Shown: positions 40,036 through 49,368 of the stretch, in pieces
How positions within the stretch are numbered: position 1 is the first letter of the stretch
Layout of the letters: each line of letters starts with the position of its first letter
Assembly: GCA_910575405.1 (NCBI GenBank)
Contig: CAJTER010000013.1
Location: forward strand, 1 to 64,000
DNA: 64,000 nucleotides
Direction: 5' to 3'
From: Clostridia bacterium
Lineage (GTDB): Bacteria > Bacillota > Clostridia > Peptostreptococcales > Anaerovoracaceae
Notes under the pieces: model-generated
What the model saw: only the letters and a program-made list of their open reading frames with translations
Told to the model about the DNA's origin: nothing
The model's database searches: none
Program-made: the position numbers and the translations under genes

Positions 40036-40950
40036 ATGATAGAACATATTAACTGGTATCCGGGCCATATGAAAAAGACCAGGGAGCTGATACAGGAAAA
40101 TTTAAAGCTGGTAGACGCGGCGGTAGAAGTCATCGACGCGCGGATTCCCCTTTCCAGCAGAAATCCCATTATCGACGAGCTGGTAAAAAACAAGACGCGG
40201 ATCGTGGTCCTCAACAAAAGCGATCTTTCAAACGAGGAGGCCAACCGGCAGTGGGAAGCTTATTTTCAAAAGCAGGGGAATCTGGTTCTTTCCATGAACT
40301 GCATGTCCGGAAGCGGAGCCTCCCGCCTTTTAAAGCTGCTGACCCGGCTGCAGGATGAAAAAAACAAAAATCAGATCAGAAAAAAACCCTATCGGCTGCT
40401 TATCGCGGGAGTTCCCAATGTGGGAAAATCCTCCCTCATCAACCGGCTTACGGGGAAGAAGAGCGCCCAGACAGGAGACCGGCCTGGAGTTACCAGAGGC
40501 AAGCAGTGGCTCAATCTTCCGGGAAACATGCAGTTGCTTGATACACCGGGAATTCTGTGGCCCAAATTTGAGGATCCCAAGGCAGGCCTCAATCTGGCCT
40601 TCTGTGGCTCTATCAAGGACGAAATTCTCGATATGGCGGATTTGGCCCTGGAACTGATTTCCGTCCTCAGAAGGGACTATCCGGAGCTTCTGACAGCACG
40701 CTACAAGCTGGAGGAGCTGGGCGAGACACCTCTTGAGACTATGGAAGCTATGGCGGGGAAGCGGGGCTGCATCCTGCCGGGTAAAAAAATCGACTACGAA
40801 CGGATCGCCAATGTGGTTTTGGATGAGTTCCGGGCAGGGCGGATTGGCAGAATCACCCTGGAGCAGGCGCCGGCGGCGGAAGAGGAGAAGGAGCGGACAA
40901 AGGATACGAAAGTGAAAACGGATACAAAGGCAAAAAGGGAAGAAGCATGA
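40036..40950 (+). CDS. rbgA: Ribosome biogenesis GTPase YlqF/RbgA
   Basis: A 304-residue circularly permuted GTPase needed for late 50S subunit assembly. The motifs come in permuted order: G4 NKSD in VVLNKSDLSN, G5 near SMNCMSG, G1 GVPNVGKSSL, G2 region RPGVTRGKQW and G3 DTPG in LLDTPGILWP. The C-terminal helical ANTAR-like domain follows, ending in a Lys-rich tail. The ATG at 40036 gives the usual N-terminus (HINWYPGHMKKTRELI). It overlaps rnhB by 4 bases (ATGA). Confidence 0.94.
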   Translation: MIEHINWYPGHMKKTRELIQENLKLVDAAVEVIDARIPLSSRNPIIDELVKNKTRIVVLNKSDLSNEEANRQWEAYFQKQGNLVLSMNCMSGSGASRLLKLLTRLQDEKNKNQIRKKPYRLLIAGVPNVGKSSLINRLTGKKSAQTGDRPGVTRGKQWLNLPGNMQLLDTPGILWPKFEDPKAGLNLAFCGSIKDEILDMADLALELISVLRRDYPELLTARYKLEELGETPLETMEAMAGKRGCILPGKKIDYERIANVVLDEFRAGRIGRITLEQAPAAEEEKERTKDTKVKTDTKAKREEA

Positions 40951-41618
40951 AAAAGGCAGAGCGAGAAGCATATCTGAGGAAACGCCTTTCAGATATGAAG
41001 CAGTTTGAACTGGAAACCTGCGGGGAAGAAGCCCTCTATATCGCAGGCGTAGATGAAGTGGGAAGAGGCCCGCTGGCAGGGCCGGTAGTCGCGGCAGCTG
41101 TCATTTTGCCCCGTGACTTCGATCTGCTGGGAATCGACGATTCCAAAAAACTGACGGAAAAAAAGAGAGAAGCCCTGTATTTGGCTATAACAGAGCGATC
41201 CCTTGCCTGGGGCGTCGGAATAGCGGATCACAGACGCATCGACGAAATCAATATCCTGGAGGCCACAAAGGAAGCCATGCTTGAAGCTGTAGGACGGGTG
41301 GCGGAAATGCTGGAGCAGCGGGTTCAGGCGCAAATCCATCACATTCTCTTTGACGCCATGGAGCTTCCCCAGCTCAAAACGCCCCAGACTTCGGTCATCA
41401 AAGGGGACAGCAAGAGTCTTTCCGTCGCGGCAGCTTCCATCGTTGCCAAAGTCACCAGAGATCGGATGATGGTGGAATACGCGAAGGAATATCCGGGCTA
41501 TGGCTTTGAAAAAAATAAAGGCTACGGAACAGCGGCTCACTACGAAGGCCTGCGCAGCCAGGGGAGCTGCCCCATACACAGGGAAACGTTTTTGAAGAAA
41601 TTCTACCAGCAGGGATAG
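40947..41618 (+). CDS. rnhB: Ribonuclease HII
   Basis: A 223-residue enzyme that cuts RNA in RNA/DNA hybrids and single ribonucleotides in DNA. The catalytic Asp and Glu are in AGVDEVGRGPLAGPVVAA, a further Asp in DSKKLTEKKRE-type context, and the conserved C-terminal YGFEKNKGYGTAAHYEGLR and CPIHRETF are present. It is slightly short because the N-terminal extension of Bacillus RnhB is missing. Translationally coupled to rbgA. Confidence 0.95.
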   Translation: MKKAEREAYLRKRLSDMKQFELETCGEEALYIAGVDEVGRGPLAGPVVAAAVILPRDFDLLGIDDSKKLTEKKREALYLAITERSLAWGVGIADHRRIDEINILEATKEAMLEAVGRVAEMLEQRVQAQIHHILFDAMELPQLKTPQTSVIKGDSKSLSVAAASIVAKVTRDRMMVEYAKEYPGYGFEKNKGYGTAAHYEGLRSQGSCPIHRETFLKKFYQQG

Positions 41619-41639
41619 CCGGTATCCAGGAAAAAAAGC

Positions 41640-41785
41640 TTGCCAAGAAAAAGAGACAATGCTATTATAAAGTTGTTATACGACTGACGGATAAAGTGGA
41701 ATGGACCACGTGAAGTATAATGCATGCTGTAAGCCGACCGTCTGGGCACCATATCTGTCCGGATCGTCAGGCTTTTTTGTATTTT
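41640..41785 (+). promoter_or_regulatory. Promoter and ZTP (pfl) riboswitch with terminator, upstream of fhs
   Basis: TTGCCA (41640-41645) and TATTAT (41663-41668), 17 bp apart, start the RNA near 41675. The aptamer shows the ZTP hallmarks: P1 TTATAC pairing with GTATAA (41677-41720 region), CGACTGACGG, the AGTGGAA...ACCACG stem, and the 3' conserved CCGTCTGGGCA (41738-41748). The last segment also forms the left arm of a terminator ending GGCTTTTTT (41769-41777), so ZTP/ZMP binding would be expected to turn fhs on. Confidence 0.88.
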
Positions 41786-41906
41786 AGAAAATGCAGGAGG
41801 CGTGAAAGGCGGCGGATCTGTATAAAGCTGGAAAGCAGGCTGTAAAAGGCAGCCGGGGCGCTGCTGGACAGGGTAAGTTGATTTGTTTTGGAAAAAGGAG
41901 AATGGA

Positions 41907-43583
41907 ATGGAAATCAAAAGCGATATTCAGATTGCTCAGGAAACGGAAATGAAACACATTCGGGACATTGCAGAAATTGCGGAGCTGGACGAACAGTACA
42001 TCGAGCTTTATGGAAATTATAAAGCCAAGGTGGACTACAATCTGCTGGAAGAAAAAAAGGATGCCCCCGACGGAAAAGTAATTCTTGTAACGGCTATTTC
42101 CCCCACCCCGGCAGGTGAGGGAAAGACCACCACAACCGTAGGACTTGCCGATGCGCTGAAAAAAATCGACAAAAAGGTGCTGGTAGCGCTGCGGGAGCCA
42201 TCCCTGGGACCGGTCTTCGGCGTAAAGGGCGGTGCGGCAGGCGGCGGCTATGCCCAGGTTGTGCCCATGGAGGATATCAACCTTCACTTTACAGGGGATA
42301 TGCACGCCATCGGAGCGGCAAACAACCTTCTGGCAGCTATGCTGGACAATCACATCCAGCAGGGAAATTCCCTGGGAATCGACCCGAGAAAAATCACCTG
42401 GAAGCGCTGCGTGGATATGAACGACCGGCAGCTGCGCTTTATCACCGACGGACTGGGAGGAAAGGCCAACGGCACGCCGAGGGAAGACGGCTTTGATATC
42501 ACGGTAGCGAGTGAAATTATGGCCATCCTGTGCCTCTCAAGGGACATTGAGGATCTGAAAAACAGAGTTTCCCGCATTATCGTAGGCTATACATATAACG
42601 ACGAGCCGGTGACTGCAGGACAGCTCAAGGCCCAGGGAGCGCTGGCAGCCCTCTTAAAGGATGCCTTAAAGCCAAACTTGGTTCAGACCTTAGAGCACAC
42701 ACCGGCCTTTATCCACGGCGGGCCTTTCGCCAATATCGCCCACGGCTGCAACTCCATCATGGCAACCCGCATGGCTATGAAAATGGCGGACTACGTTGTA
42801 ACGGAGGCCGGATTCGGCGCGGATCTGGGAGCGGAAAAATTCCTGGATATCAAGTGCCGCATGGCGGGAATCGCCCCTTCTGCAGTGGTAGTCGTAGCTA
42901 CGGTCCGCGCCCTCAAGCATCACGGCGGCGTGGCAAAGGCGGATCTGGGACAGGAAAACCTGCAGGCTCTGGAACAGGGACTTCCAAACCTGCTGCAGCA
43001 TATCGAAAACATCACAAAGGTTTACGGCCTTCCTGCTGTTGTAGCCATCAACCGCTTCCCAACGGATACGGAAGCCGAATTAAAGTTGGTGGAAGACAAG
43101 TGCAGAGAGCTGGGTGTAAACGTGGCCTTAAGCGAAGTGTGGGGCAAAGGCGGAGAAGGCGGAATCGCCCTGGCAAAGGAAGTCGTTCGCCTCTGTGACG
43201 AGCCAAATTCCTTCAAGCAGGCATATGAGCTGGATCTGTCCATTGAAGAAAAAATCCGCGCAATCGCAACGAAGATTTACAGAGCTGATGATGTAAACAT
43301 CCTTCCGGCAGCCAGAAAGCAGCTGGAGCAGCTGGAAAAGCTGGGCTTTGGAAACCTGCCTATCTGCGTGGCCAAGACCCAGTACAGCTTTTCCGACGAC
43401 CAAACCCTGCTGGGAGCGCCGCGAGGCTTTACCCTGACCGTAAGAAACCTGAAAGTCTCTGCGGGAGCAGGCTTCATCGTGGCTCTGACCGGAAACATCA
43501 TGACCATGCCGGGACTTCCGAAAGTACCGGCAGCAGAAAAGATCGATGTGGATAAGACGGGGAAAATTACGGGACTGTTCTAA
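41907..43583 (+). CDS. fhs: Formate--tetrahydrofolate ligase
   Basis: A 558-residue enzyme that makes 10-formyl-tetrahydrofolate from formate, ATP and THF, the entry to the methyl branch of the Wood-Ljungdahl pathway and to purine synthesis. The P-loop is [14 protein letters not shown], and [35 protein letters not shown] and [16 protein letters not shown]-like ending ([16 protein letters not shown]) are typical. AAAAAGGAGAATGG precedes ATG 41907. The frame opens slightly earlier at 41883. The ZTP riboswitch directly upstream supports a one-carbon role. Confidence 0.97.
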   Translation: MEIKSDIQIAQETEMKHIRDIAEIAELDEQYIELYGNYKAKVDYNLLEEKKDAPDGKVILVTAISPTPAGEGKTTTTVGLADALKKIDKKVLVALREPSLGPVFGVKGGAAGGGYAQVVPMEDINLHFTGDMHAIGAANNLLAAMLDNHIQQGNSLGIDPRKITWKRCVDMNDRQLRFITDGLGGKANGTPREDGFDITVASEIMAILCLSRDIEDLKNRVSRIIVGYTYNDEPVTAGQLKAQGALAALLKDALKPNLVQTLEHTPAFIHGGPFANIAHGCNSIMATRMAMKMADYVVTEAGFGADLGAEKFLDIKCRMAGIAPSAVVVVATVRALKHHGGVAKADLGQENLQALEQGLPNLLQHIENITKVYGLPAVVAINRFPTDTEAELKLVEDKCRELGVNVALSEVWGKGGEGGIALAKEVVRLCDEPNSFKQAYELDLSIEEKIRAIATKIYRADDVNILPAARKQLEQLEKLGFGNLPICVAKTQYSFSDDQTLLGAPRGFTLTVRNLKVSAGAGFIVALTGNIMTMPGLPKVPAAEKIDVDKTGKITGLF

Positions 43584-43600
43584 GGCTTAAAAGAGAATAA

Positions 43601-43650
43601 AAGACGCAGAGCAAAAGCGGGATTCAGTCGGCAGGCTCTGCGTCTTTTCT
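43601..43650. terminator. Terminator of fhs
   Basis: AAGACGCAGAGC (43601-43612) pairs perfectly with GCTCTGCGTCTT (43635-43646), followed by TTCT. It can serve both fhs and the convergent GNAT gene. Confidence 0.88.
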
Positions 43651-43704
43651 ATTTTGTCTGGCTGGCGGCACTGGAGCCTTTTTGCAGCCTGATCCATGAG
43701 AACA

Positions 43705-44511
43705 TCATTGGACTGCCTGCGGGAATAAACCGCTGACAAGGCTCTTGTATGCGCAATTTCCATCAAAAACGGTTCCAAAGGTATCCACCCATGAGGGTAT
43801 ATATCCGCATCGGCTGGCCACCATCTGGGAGCCGATATTGGTAACAGAGGCGGAATAAAAGGGAACAATCCTTCGCGCCAGTAATTCTCCGGTCAGCCCC
43901 TTCACTAAGCAGGTGCCCAGCCCGGCCTTTCTGTATCCTTCCAAAACATCTACACCAACTTCCCACATCCCCTCTGCAGAGGATGCTGCAGCGCCGGCCG
44001 CTCCGATAATCCAGCCATTTGACCTTGCCAGATAAACGGCCCCTGCTAGTGTATTGCCCTTCTCATCAAAGGGCAGAGAATTTTCAAAGCCAGTCAACCC
44101 CCTGAGAGATAGGACGTTCTCTCCGAAAAAGAATTCAAATGTGTAATTGGAAGGAGCCTGCGGATGTCCGGCGCAGGAATCAGGAACATAGTGGATGGTC
44201 TGACCGTAGATCAGGGGCAGCTCAAAAATTTCATCTCGATTTTTGCCGCAAAGGAGTTCTCGCACTTCCTGGTGCAGCCCTTCCGACGTGCAGACTACTA
44301 CGCAGTTCCGGTATGCCAATATTTTGATAAAAGGCTGCTTTGCGGCAGGGTGAAGGGAATATACCGTTTCCGTTCCCTTCAATTGGCCCAGGCTGCAGAA
44401 ATATTCCTTTGATAATAATTCTTCGGTTTTGTTTTTGATAAGCGTTTTCATTTCGGACGCAAGGATTCCTGTTTCCTCTAAGGTTCTCGTTTCATCATAA
44501 CACGGCAACAC
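43705..44511 (-). CDS. GNAT family N-acetyltransferase (268 residues)
   Basis: The C-terminal half carries a GNAT domain: VYLARSNGWIIGAAGAAASS (strand pair), MWEVGVDVLEGYRKAGLGTCLV with the acetyl-CoA pyrophosphate-binding pattern, and FYSASVTNIGSQMVASRCGY. The N-terminal half is a less conserved second domain of about 140 residues, as in double-domain GNAT proteins. AAGGAGGAAACC precedes the GTG at 44509-44511; the open frame starts slightly upstream. Substrate unknown. Confidence 0.75.
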   Translation of the reverse strand: MLPCYDETRTLEETGILASEMKTLIKNKTEELLSKEYFCSLGQLKGTETVYSLHPAAKQPFIKILAYRNCVVVCTSEGLHQEVRELLCGKNRDEIFELPLIYGQTIHYVPDSCAGHPQAPSNYTFEFFFGENVLSLRGLTGFENSLPFDEKGNTLAGAVYLARSNGWIIGAAGAAASSAEGMWEVGVDVLEGYRKAGLGTCLVKGLTGELLARRIVPFYSASVTNIGSQMVASRCGYIPSWVDTFGTVFDGNCAYKSLVSGLFPQAVQ

Positions 44512-44550
44512 GGTTTCCTCCTTTTTATTCAAATTCCTTGTGTCAAAATG

Positions 44551-45003
44551 CTACACCGGGCTTTTGCTGAGTTTCTTAACACATATCACCAAGGCGGCGG
44601 CAGTGGCGATGAAAAATCCCGCAAAACATATGGATGGATTCCATATTTCAAAATAAAAGTGTCCAATGGCATACAGAGCAAAAAAAGCGAGATATACCGC
44701 AGCTGAATAGAGGGCGCAGCCCAGAATCTGCCTCTGCCTTTTTTCTCGCAGGAGCATGTCACGCTGCTGCTTTTCCAGCATTTCCGTTTTTACGGATAAG
44801 TCATCGATATCGGATGACTTTAAAAGATAATCCGTCGTAACATCAAAAATTGCGCTTAATGCCGCTATTTTTTCAAGCTCTGGGGATGCCTGACCGCTTT
44901 CCCATTTGGAAACGGACTGCCTGGAAATGTCCAGCTGTTCGGCAAGCTGCTCCTGAGTCAGACCTTTGGCTTTTCGAAGGGTCAATAATTTTTCTGAAAA
45001 ATT
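44551..45003 (-). CDS. XRE-family transcriptional regulator with membrane anchor
   Basis: A 150-residue protein: helix-turn-helix of the HTH_3/Cro type at residues 6-60 ([36 protein letters not shown]), a Lys/Arg-rich coiled linker, and two membrane helices in the C-terminal half ([38 protein letters not shown]). Such membrane-tethered regulators are common in Firmicutes. The frame opens at 45045, but ATG 45003 begins the normal domain. Target unknown. Confidence 0.82.
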   Translation of the reverse strand, partial: NFSEKLLTLRKAKGLTQEQLAEQLDISRQSVSKWESGQASPELEKIAALSAIFDVTTDYLLKSSDIDDLSVKTEMLEKQQRDMLLREKRQRQILGCALYSAAVYLAFFALYAIGHFYFEIWNPSICFAGFFIATAAALVICVKKLSKSPV

Positions 45004-45168
45004 CATAATCGTGTATATCCTCCTTGGTTTTGATAGCAAAAGCATATCAAAAATACCGGTTGCCTTCTATACAGAGTTCTGTACAGCGGCGCAGCTAGTG
45101 GTAGAAAGGAAACGTTAATTCAAAGAATTTGATGACTTCTGTGGAGTTCATGCGAAGCATCATCTATT

Positions 45169-45502
45169 TCAGGTATCAAGCTCTCCATAATATAGGGTAT
45201 CCGTGTCCGCGTCGTATATGGCAATGATAAAATTCATAGAATGTCGCCCTAGCACACCTGCGTCATCGTGCATGTCCCCATTTTCGATCTGTTTGTCGAG
45301 GAAATAATAGTAGCCATTTTGGATCTTTGGGAATAGAGGTTCGTTGTCTTCGCCGTTCGTCAGATAGGGCCCTGAGACAAAGGTCTCCGAGACAACCCCA
45401 TAGACCAGAGCGGCAGTGTTTTCCGACAAGGGCAGGGGGGTCCAGCCCTTATTTTTCGTTATTTCATTCTCTATAGACTGGTCGGAAAAGCGATTGTTTC
45501 AT
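45169..45502 (-). pseudogene. Hypothetical protein with a frameshift near its start
   Basis: A GGAGG Shine-Dalgarno sequence and ATG (45500-45502) start a frame that stops after 12 codons. In the next frame the sequence continues as RFSDQSIENEITKNKGWTPL, PLSENTAALVYGVVSE, PKIQNGYYYFLDKQIENG and a stop at 45169. The protein would have about 110 residues and resembles small clostridial proteins of unknown function. The first start usable without a frameshift is a TTG at 45429. Either a sequencing or real one-base change disables the gene. Confidence 0.5.
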
Positions 45503-45589
45503 GATGAAGCCTCCAATTAATAATCAATGCGGGGTTTGCCGCTGTCTTTTTCTATTCCATTATAGATCGTTTCCATGGCAAATGAAACC

Positions 45590-45617
45590 TTGATTTCCCG
45601 CCCCGCGTAGGTATAAT
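45590..45617 (+). promoter_or_regulatory. Promoter of rarA
   Basis: TTGATT (45590-45595) and TATAAT (45612-45617) with a 16-bp spacer, ending about 30 bp before the start codon. Confidence 0.65.
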
Positions 45618-45646
45618 AAATGTACAAAGAAAAGGGAGGTGGCAGA

Positions 45647-46960
45647 GTGGAGCAAATGACATTATTCGAAGATCAGGTAGCCCGGCCCCTGGCGGCCAGG
45701 CTTCGTCCTCAGAGTCTTGCGGAATTCGCCGGGCAGAGGCATCTACTGGGAGAAGGCAAGGTTTTGCGCCGTCTGATTGAGGAGGATCAGATTTCTTCCA
45801 TGATCTTCTGGGGGCCGCCGGGAGTGGGAAAGACGACTCTGGCGCGGATTATCGCGGGTCAAACGAAAGCGGCTTTTATTGATTTTTCCGCGGTTACCAG
45901 CGGTATTAAGGAAATTCGCACGGTCATGCAGAAGGCGGAGAGCAATCGCAGGTATGGGGAACGGACCATCGTATTTGTAGATGAGATTCATCGCTTTAAT
46001 AAGGCGCAGCAGGACGCGTTTCTGCCTTTTGTGGAAAAGGGCAGCATTATTCTCATCGGGGCGACTACGGAGAATCCTTCCTTTGAGGTCAACAGCGCCC
46101 TTCTTTCCCGCTGCAAGGTCTTCGTACTGCAGGCCTTGACGGCTGAGGAGTTGACAGGGCTGCTTTCTCGCGCCCTGACCGATGAGCGGGGATTCGGGGA
46201 TCGCAAGGTGGATATGGAGCCGGAACTGCTGGAGGCTATTGCGGGCTTTGCAAACGGCGATGCGCGTATGGCTCTGTCCACTCTGGAAATGGCAGTTCTC
46301 AACGGGGATACGGATGGGGAAACGATCCGGGTGACAGAGGAAACGCTGGAGCAGTGCACTTCAAAAAAATCTCTGCTCTACGACAAGAAGGGAGAGGAAC
46401 ACTACAATTTGATTTCCGCCCTCCACAAATCCATGCGAAATTCCGACCCGGACGCAGCCGTTTACTGGCTGGCCCGTATGCTGGAGGCGGGAGAGGACCC
46501 CCTTTACGTGGCAAGGCGTGTCACACGCTTTGCCAGTGAAGATGTGGGACTTGCCGATCCCAAAGCCCTGGAGATGGCGGTGGCGGCTTATCAGGCCTGC
46601 CATTTTATCGGCATGCCGGAATGCACGGTGCATTTGACTCAGGCGGTCGTCTACCTGTCTCTGGCTCCTAAGTCAAACGCCTTATATACGGCCTACGAAA
46701 GCGCCAAAAAAGACGCCCTTTCCCAGCTCAGCGAGCCGGTGCCTCTCAATATTCGCAACGCGCCTACAAAGCTGATGAAGGAAATTGGCTACGGAAAGGG
46801 CTACCAGTATGCCCACGATACAGAGGAAAAGCTGACTACTATGCAGTGCCTCCCTGATTCCCTTTTGGGAACCGAATATTACCGGCCTACAGAGCAGGGG
46901 CTGGAAGCCAAATTCAAAGCTCGGCTGGAGCAGATTAAGAACTGGAAAAAAGGCCAATGA
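45647..46960 (+). CDS. rarA: Replication-associated recombination protein RarA (MgsA)
   Basis: A 437-residue AAA+ ATPase of the clamp-loader-like family, acting at stalled forks. Walker A is GPPGVGKTTLA, Walker B FVDEIHRFNKAQQDAFLP, sensor 1 LIGATTENPSFEV, and the MgsA C-terminal domain contains LLYDKKGEEHYNLISALHKS and SDPDAAVYWLARMLEAGEDP. GGGAGGTGGCAGA fits the GTG at 45647 better than the ATG at 45620, which lies upstream of the Shine-Dalgarno sequence. Confidence 0.95.
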   Translation: MEQMTLFEDQVARPLAARLRPQSLAEFAGQRHLLGEGKVLRRLIEEDQISSMIFWGPPGVGKTTLARIIAGQTKAAFIDFSAVTSGIKEIRTVMQKAESNRRYGERTIVFVDEIHRFNKAQQDAFLPFVEKGSIILIGATTENPSFEVNSALLSRCKVFVLQALTAEELTGLLSRALTDERGFGDRKVDMEPELLEAIAGFANGDARMALSTLEMAVLNGDTDGETIRVTEETLEQCTSKKSLLYDKKGEEHYNLISALHKSMRNSDPDAAVYWLARMLEAGEDPLYVARRVTRFASEDVGLADPKALEMAVAAYQACHFIGMPECTVHLTQAVVYLSLAPKSNALYTAYESAKKDALSQLSEPVPLNIRNAPTKLMKEIGYGKGYQYAHDTEEKLTTMQCLPDSLLGTEYYRPTEQGLEAKFKARLEQIKNWKKGQ

Positions 46961-47061
46961 GGCGGGCGGATCTTTTCACCACAAAGAGGTGACGGAGGTG
47001 GGATTTGATGGTATAATGAACGAATTGACGTACAAATTGACGGAAAAAAGGAGGAAATGGG

Positions 47062-47691
47062 ATGTCATATATAAAGGAAAGCTGCGAGGATTTTGTTCGG
47101 GTTCTGGCCAGCAGCGAGCCTACTCCAGGGGGCGGCGGGGCATCAGCCCTGGTTGGAGCGTTGGGGGCTGCCCTGGGAAATATGGTAGGCTCCCTTACAA
47201 CGGGAAAGAAAAAATACAGGGAAGTGGAGGAAGAAATCCAGAGTCTTATGGCCGAAGCCGCGGAACTTCAGAAGGAACTTCTGGATTTGGTGCAAAAGGA
47301 CGCGGAAAGCTTTGCGCCCCTTGCCGCTGCCTACAAAATGCCGAAGGAGACAAAGGAAGAGCAGGCTGCAAAGGTGCGTGTCATGGAAGCGGCCCTGCGG
47401 CAGGCCTGCAGCGTACCCTTTGAAATTATGGAAAAATGCGCCAGAGGAATCGACCTGTGCGGTGAATTCGCGGAAAAAGGCAGTGTAATGGCGGTGAGCG
47501 ATGCGGGAGCAGGAGCCAATCTCTGCTGGGCGGCCCTTCAGAGCGCTAGTCTGAATATTTACATCAACACCAAGGCCATGGCCGACCGGGAATACGCGGA
47601 GCAGGAAAACGCAAGGGCAGACCGCATGCTGGAGGAATACGGACAAAAGGCGGAGCGCATCTCAAAAAAAGTAATGGCCGCTATCCGATAG
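47062..47691 (+). CDS. fchA: Methenyltetrahydrofolate cyclohydrolase (cyclodeaminase family)
   Basis: A 209-residue all-helical enzyme of the formiminotransferase-cyclodeaminase family. It begins with the typical VLASSEPTPGGGGASALVGA and ALGNMVGSLT, and later has GSVMAVSDAGAGANLCWAAL. It interconverts methenyl- and 10-formyl-THF (or forms methenyl-THF from formimino-THF with ammonia release). Together with fhs and folD it completes the one-carbon route. GGAGGAAATGGG precedes the ATG. folD follows after 43 bp. Confidence 0.92.
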   Translation: MSYIKESCEDFVRVLASSEPTPGGGGASALVGALGAALGNMVGSLTTGKKKYREVEEEIQSLMAEAAELQKELLDLVQKDAESFAPLAAAYKMPKETKEEQAAKVRVMEAALRQACSVPFEIMEKCARGIDLCGEFAEKGSVMAVSDAGAGANLCWAALQSASLNIYINTKAMADREYAEQENARADRMLEEYGQKAERISKKVMAAIR

Positions 47692-47734
47692 GGAAGACAG
47701 TGAACAGAAGCTTCTTTTAAAGCAGGAGGAGAGT

Positions 47735-48589
47735 ATGGAATTATTAAAGGGAAAAGAAGTCGCGGATGCAATTACAGAAACAACCAGAGGCCGGGCAGGA
47801 GCCTTAAAGGAAAATGGTATTTTGCCCACTCTGGCCATTGTGCGGGCAGGGGAAAATCCCAGCGATCTGTCCTATGAACGGGGCGCGGAAAAAAGAGCGG
47901 AAAAGGCCGGCATCCGGGTATGCAAATATATATATGAAGAAACGGTTTCAGAGGAAGAGCTCATCAGCGGAATTAAAAAGCTCAATGAGGATGCGTCCAT
48001 CCACGGCATTTTAATTTTTCGCCCTCTTCCAAAGGACATTGATGATGAAGCCATCCGCAGAGCGCTGGCGCCGGAAAAGGATATTGATGGAATTACGGAC
48101 GGTTCCCTCGGTGGTATTTTTACAGGAAGCCATAGGGGATTTGCGCCCTGTACAGCTAGGGCCTGCATGGAAATTTTGGCTCATTACGGAATTGATTTGG
48201 CGGGCAAAAAAACGGCGGTACTGGGTCGCAGCCTGGTAATCGGAAAACCGGCAGCCATGATGGCAATGGAGCAAAACGCCACAGTGACGGTCTGTCACAG
48301 TAAAACTGGTGAGGAAAAGATGAAAGCCATCTGTAGGGAAAGCGACATTCTCATAGCTGCCATGGGAAGAGCAGCTATGATTGATGAAAGCTATATCCGG
48401 GATGGACAGGTTGTGCTGGATGTGGGCATCAACGTCAATGAAGAGGGAAAGCTCTGCGGAGACGTGGACGCGGACTCGGCGGCGGCAGCAGGATTTCTGA
48501 CTCCGGTGCCGGGAGGCGTGGGCGCCGTTACTACGGCTGTTCTCATGCAGCAGACGGCTGAGGCAGCAGAGCGGCAAACAGGAAAATAA
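47735..48589 (+). CDS. folD: Bifunctional methylenetetrahydrofolate dehydrogenase / methenyltetrahydrofolate cyclohydrolase
   Basis: A 284-residue enzyme. Seen are the substrate region LAIVRAGENPSDLSYERGAEK (where the usual motif is VGxDPAS, so somewhat divergent), IHGILIFRPLPKDI, the nucleotide-binding GRSLVIGKPAAMMAM and the final VDADSAAAAGFLTPVPGGVGAVTTA. The usual catalytic Lys lies in the Tyr-Lys pair of the motif YxxxKxK, here YERGAEKRA. It oxidises methylene-THF with NAD(P) and hydrolyses methenyl-THF. It shares the transcript with fchA. Confidence 0.94.
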   Translation: MELLKGKEVADAITETTRGRAGALKENGILPTLAIVRAGENPSDLSYERGAEKRAEKAGIRVCKYIYEETVSEEELISGIKKLNEDASIHGILIFRPLPKDIDDEAIRRALAPEKDIDGITDGSLGGIFTGSHRGFAPCTARACMEILAHYGIDLAGKKTAVLGRSLVIGKPAAMMAMEQNATVTVCHSKTGEEKMKAICRESDILIAAMGRAAMIDESYIRDGQVVLDVGINVNEEGKLCGDVDADSAAAAGFLTPVPGGVGAVTTAVLMQQTAEAAERQTGK

Positions 48590-48610
48590 AGAAAAAAAGG
48601 GGAATGCCTT

Positions 48611-49363
48611 ATGGACAAAGCATATTTAACAAAGCTCATGGAGCAGGTGGCCAGCGGAGAGACAAAGCCGGAGGATGCGGTGGAAGCCTTAAAAGAGCTT
48701 CCATTTGAGGATTTGGGCTTTGCAAACATCGACCACCACAGAAAGCTTCGTACAGGCTATCCGGAGGCTGTATTCTGCCAGGGAAAAACACCGGATCAGA
48801 TTGCGGCCATCATGAAGGAGCTCGCCAGAGTCAACGACAACATCATAGGCACCAGAGCCACGGAGCGGGACTTTGAAGTAGTGCGGGAGGTGCTGCCGGG
48901 AGCTGAATTTTATCCGCAGGCCAGGATGATCGTCCTCATGAAGGATACTCTGCCAAAGCGGGAAGGAACCATTGCTGTGGTGACAGCGGGAACCGCCGAT
49001 ATCCCGGTGGCCGAGGAAGCGGCAATTACGGCTCAGTGTCTGGGAAATCAGGTAGATCGAATTTACGATGTGGGAGTTGCCGGAATCCACAGGCTCTTTG
49101 CAAAGCTGGATCGGATCCGCGGCGCCAATGTCGTCATCGTAGTTGCCGGCATGGAAGGAGCACTGGCAAGCGTGGTAGGAGGCCTTGTAGAGCGGCCGGT
49201 CATCGCGGTGCCCACCAGCATCGGCTACGGCGCCAACCTGGGCGGCATGTCGGCCCTGCTTTCCATGCTCAACAGCTGCGCCAACGGCGTAGGAATTGTA
49301 AACATTGACAACGGGTTTGGAGCCGCCTATCTGGCCTCCAACATCAATCGCATACAGGAGTAA
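48611..49363 (+). CDS. larB: Nickel pincer cofactor biosynthesis protein LarB
   Basis: A 250-residue protein: an N-terminal helical segment (LTKLMEQVASGETKPEDAVE, FANIDHHRKLRTGYPEAVFC) and a C-terminal AIR-carboxylase-like domain (IAVVTAGTADIPVAEEAAIT, VVIVVAGMEGALASVVGGL, VIAVPTSIGYGANLGGMSAL). LarB carboxylates nicotinic acid adenine dinucleotide in the first step toward the nickel-pincer nucleotide of lactate racemase-type enzymes. The larC-like gene follows after 5 bp. larE and larA are not in the window. Confidence 0.93.
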   Translation: MDKAYLTKLMEQVASGETKPEDAVEALKELPFEDLGFANIDHHRKLRTGYPEAVFCQGKTPDQIAAIMKELARVNDNIIGTRATERDFEVVREVLPGAEFYPQARMIVLMKDTLPKREGTIAVVTAGTADIPVAEEAAITAQCLGNQVDRIYDVGVAGIHRLFAKLDRIRGANVVIVVAGMEGALASVVGGLVERPVIAVPTSIGYGANLGGMSALLSMLNSCANGVGIVNIDNGFGAAYLASNINRIQE

Positions 49364-49368
49364 AGATT

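Noticed and set aside
46989-47423. Plus-strand frame overlapping fchA
   Set aside because: Gly/Arg-rich out-of-frame shadow; fchA in the other frame has clear family motifs and a Shine-Dalgarno sequence.
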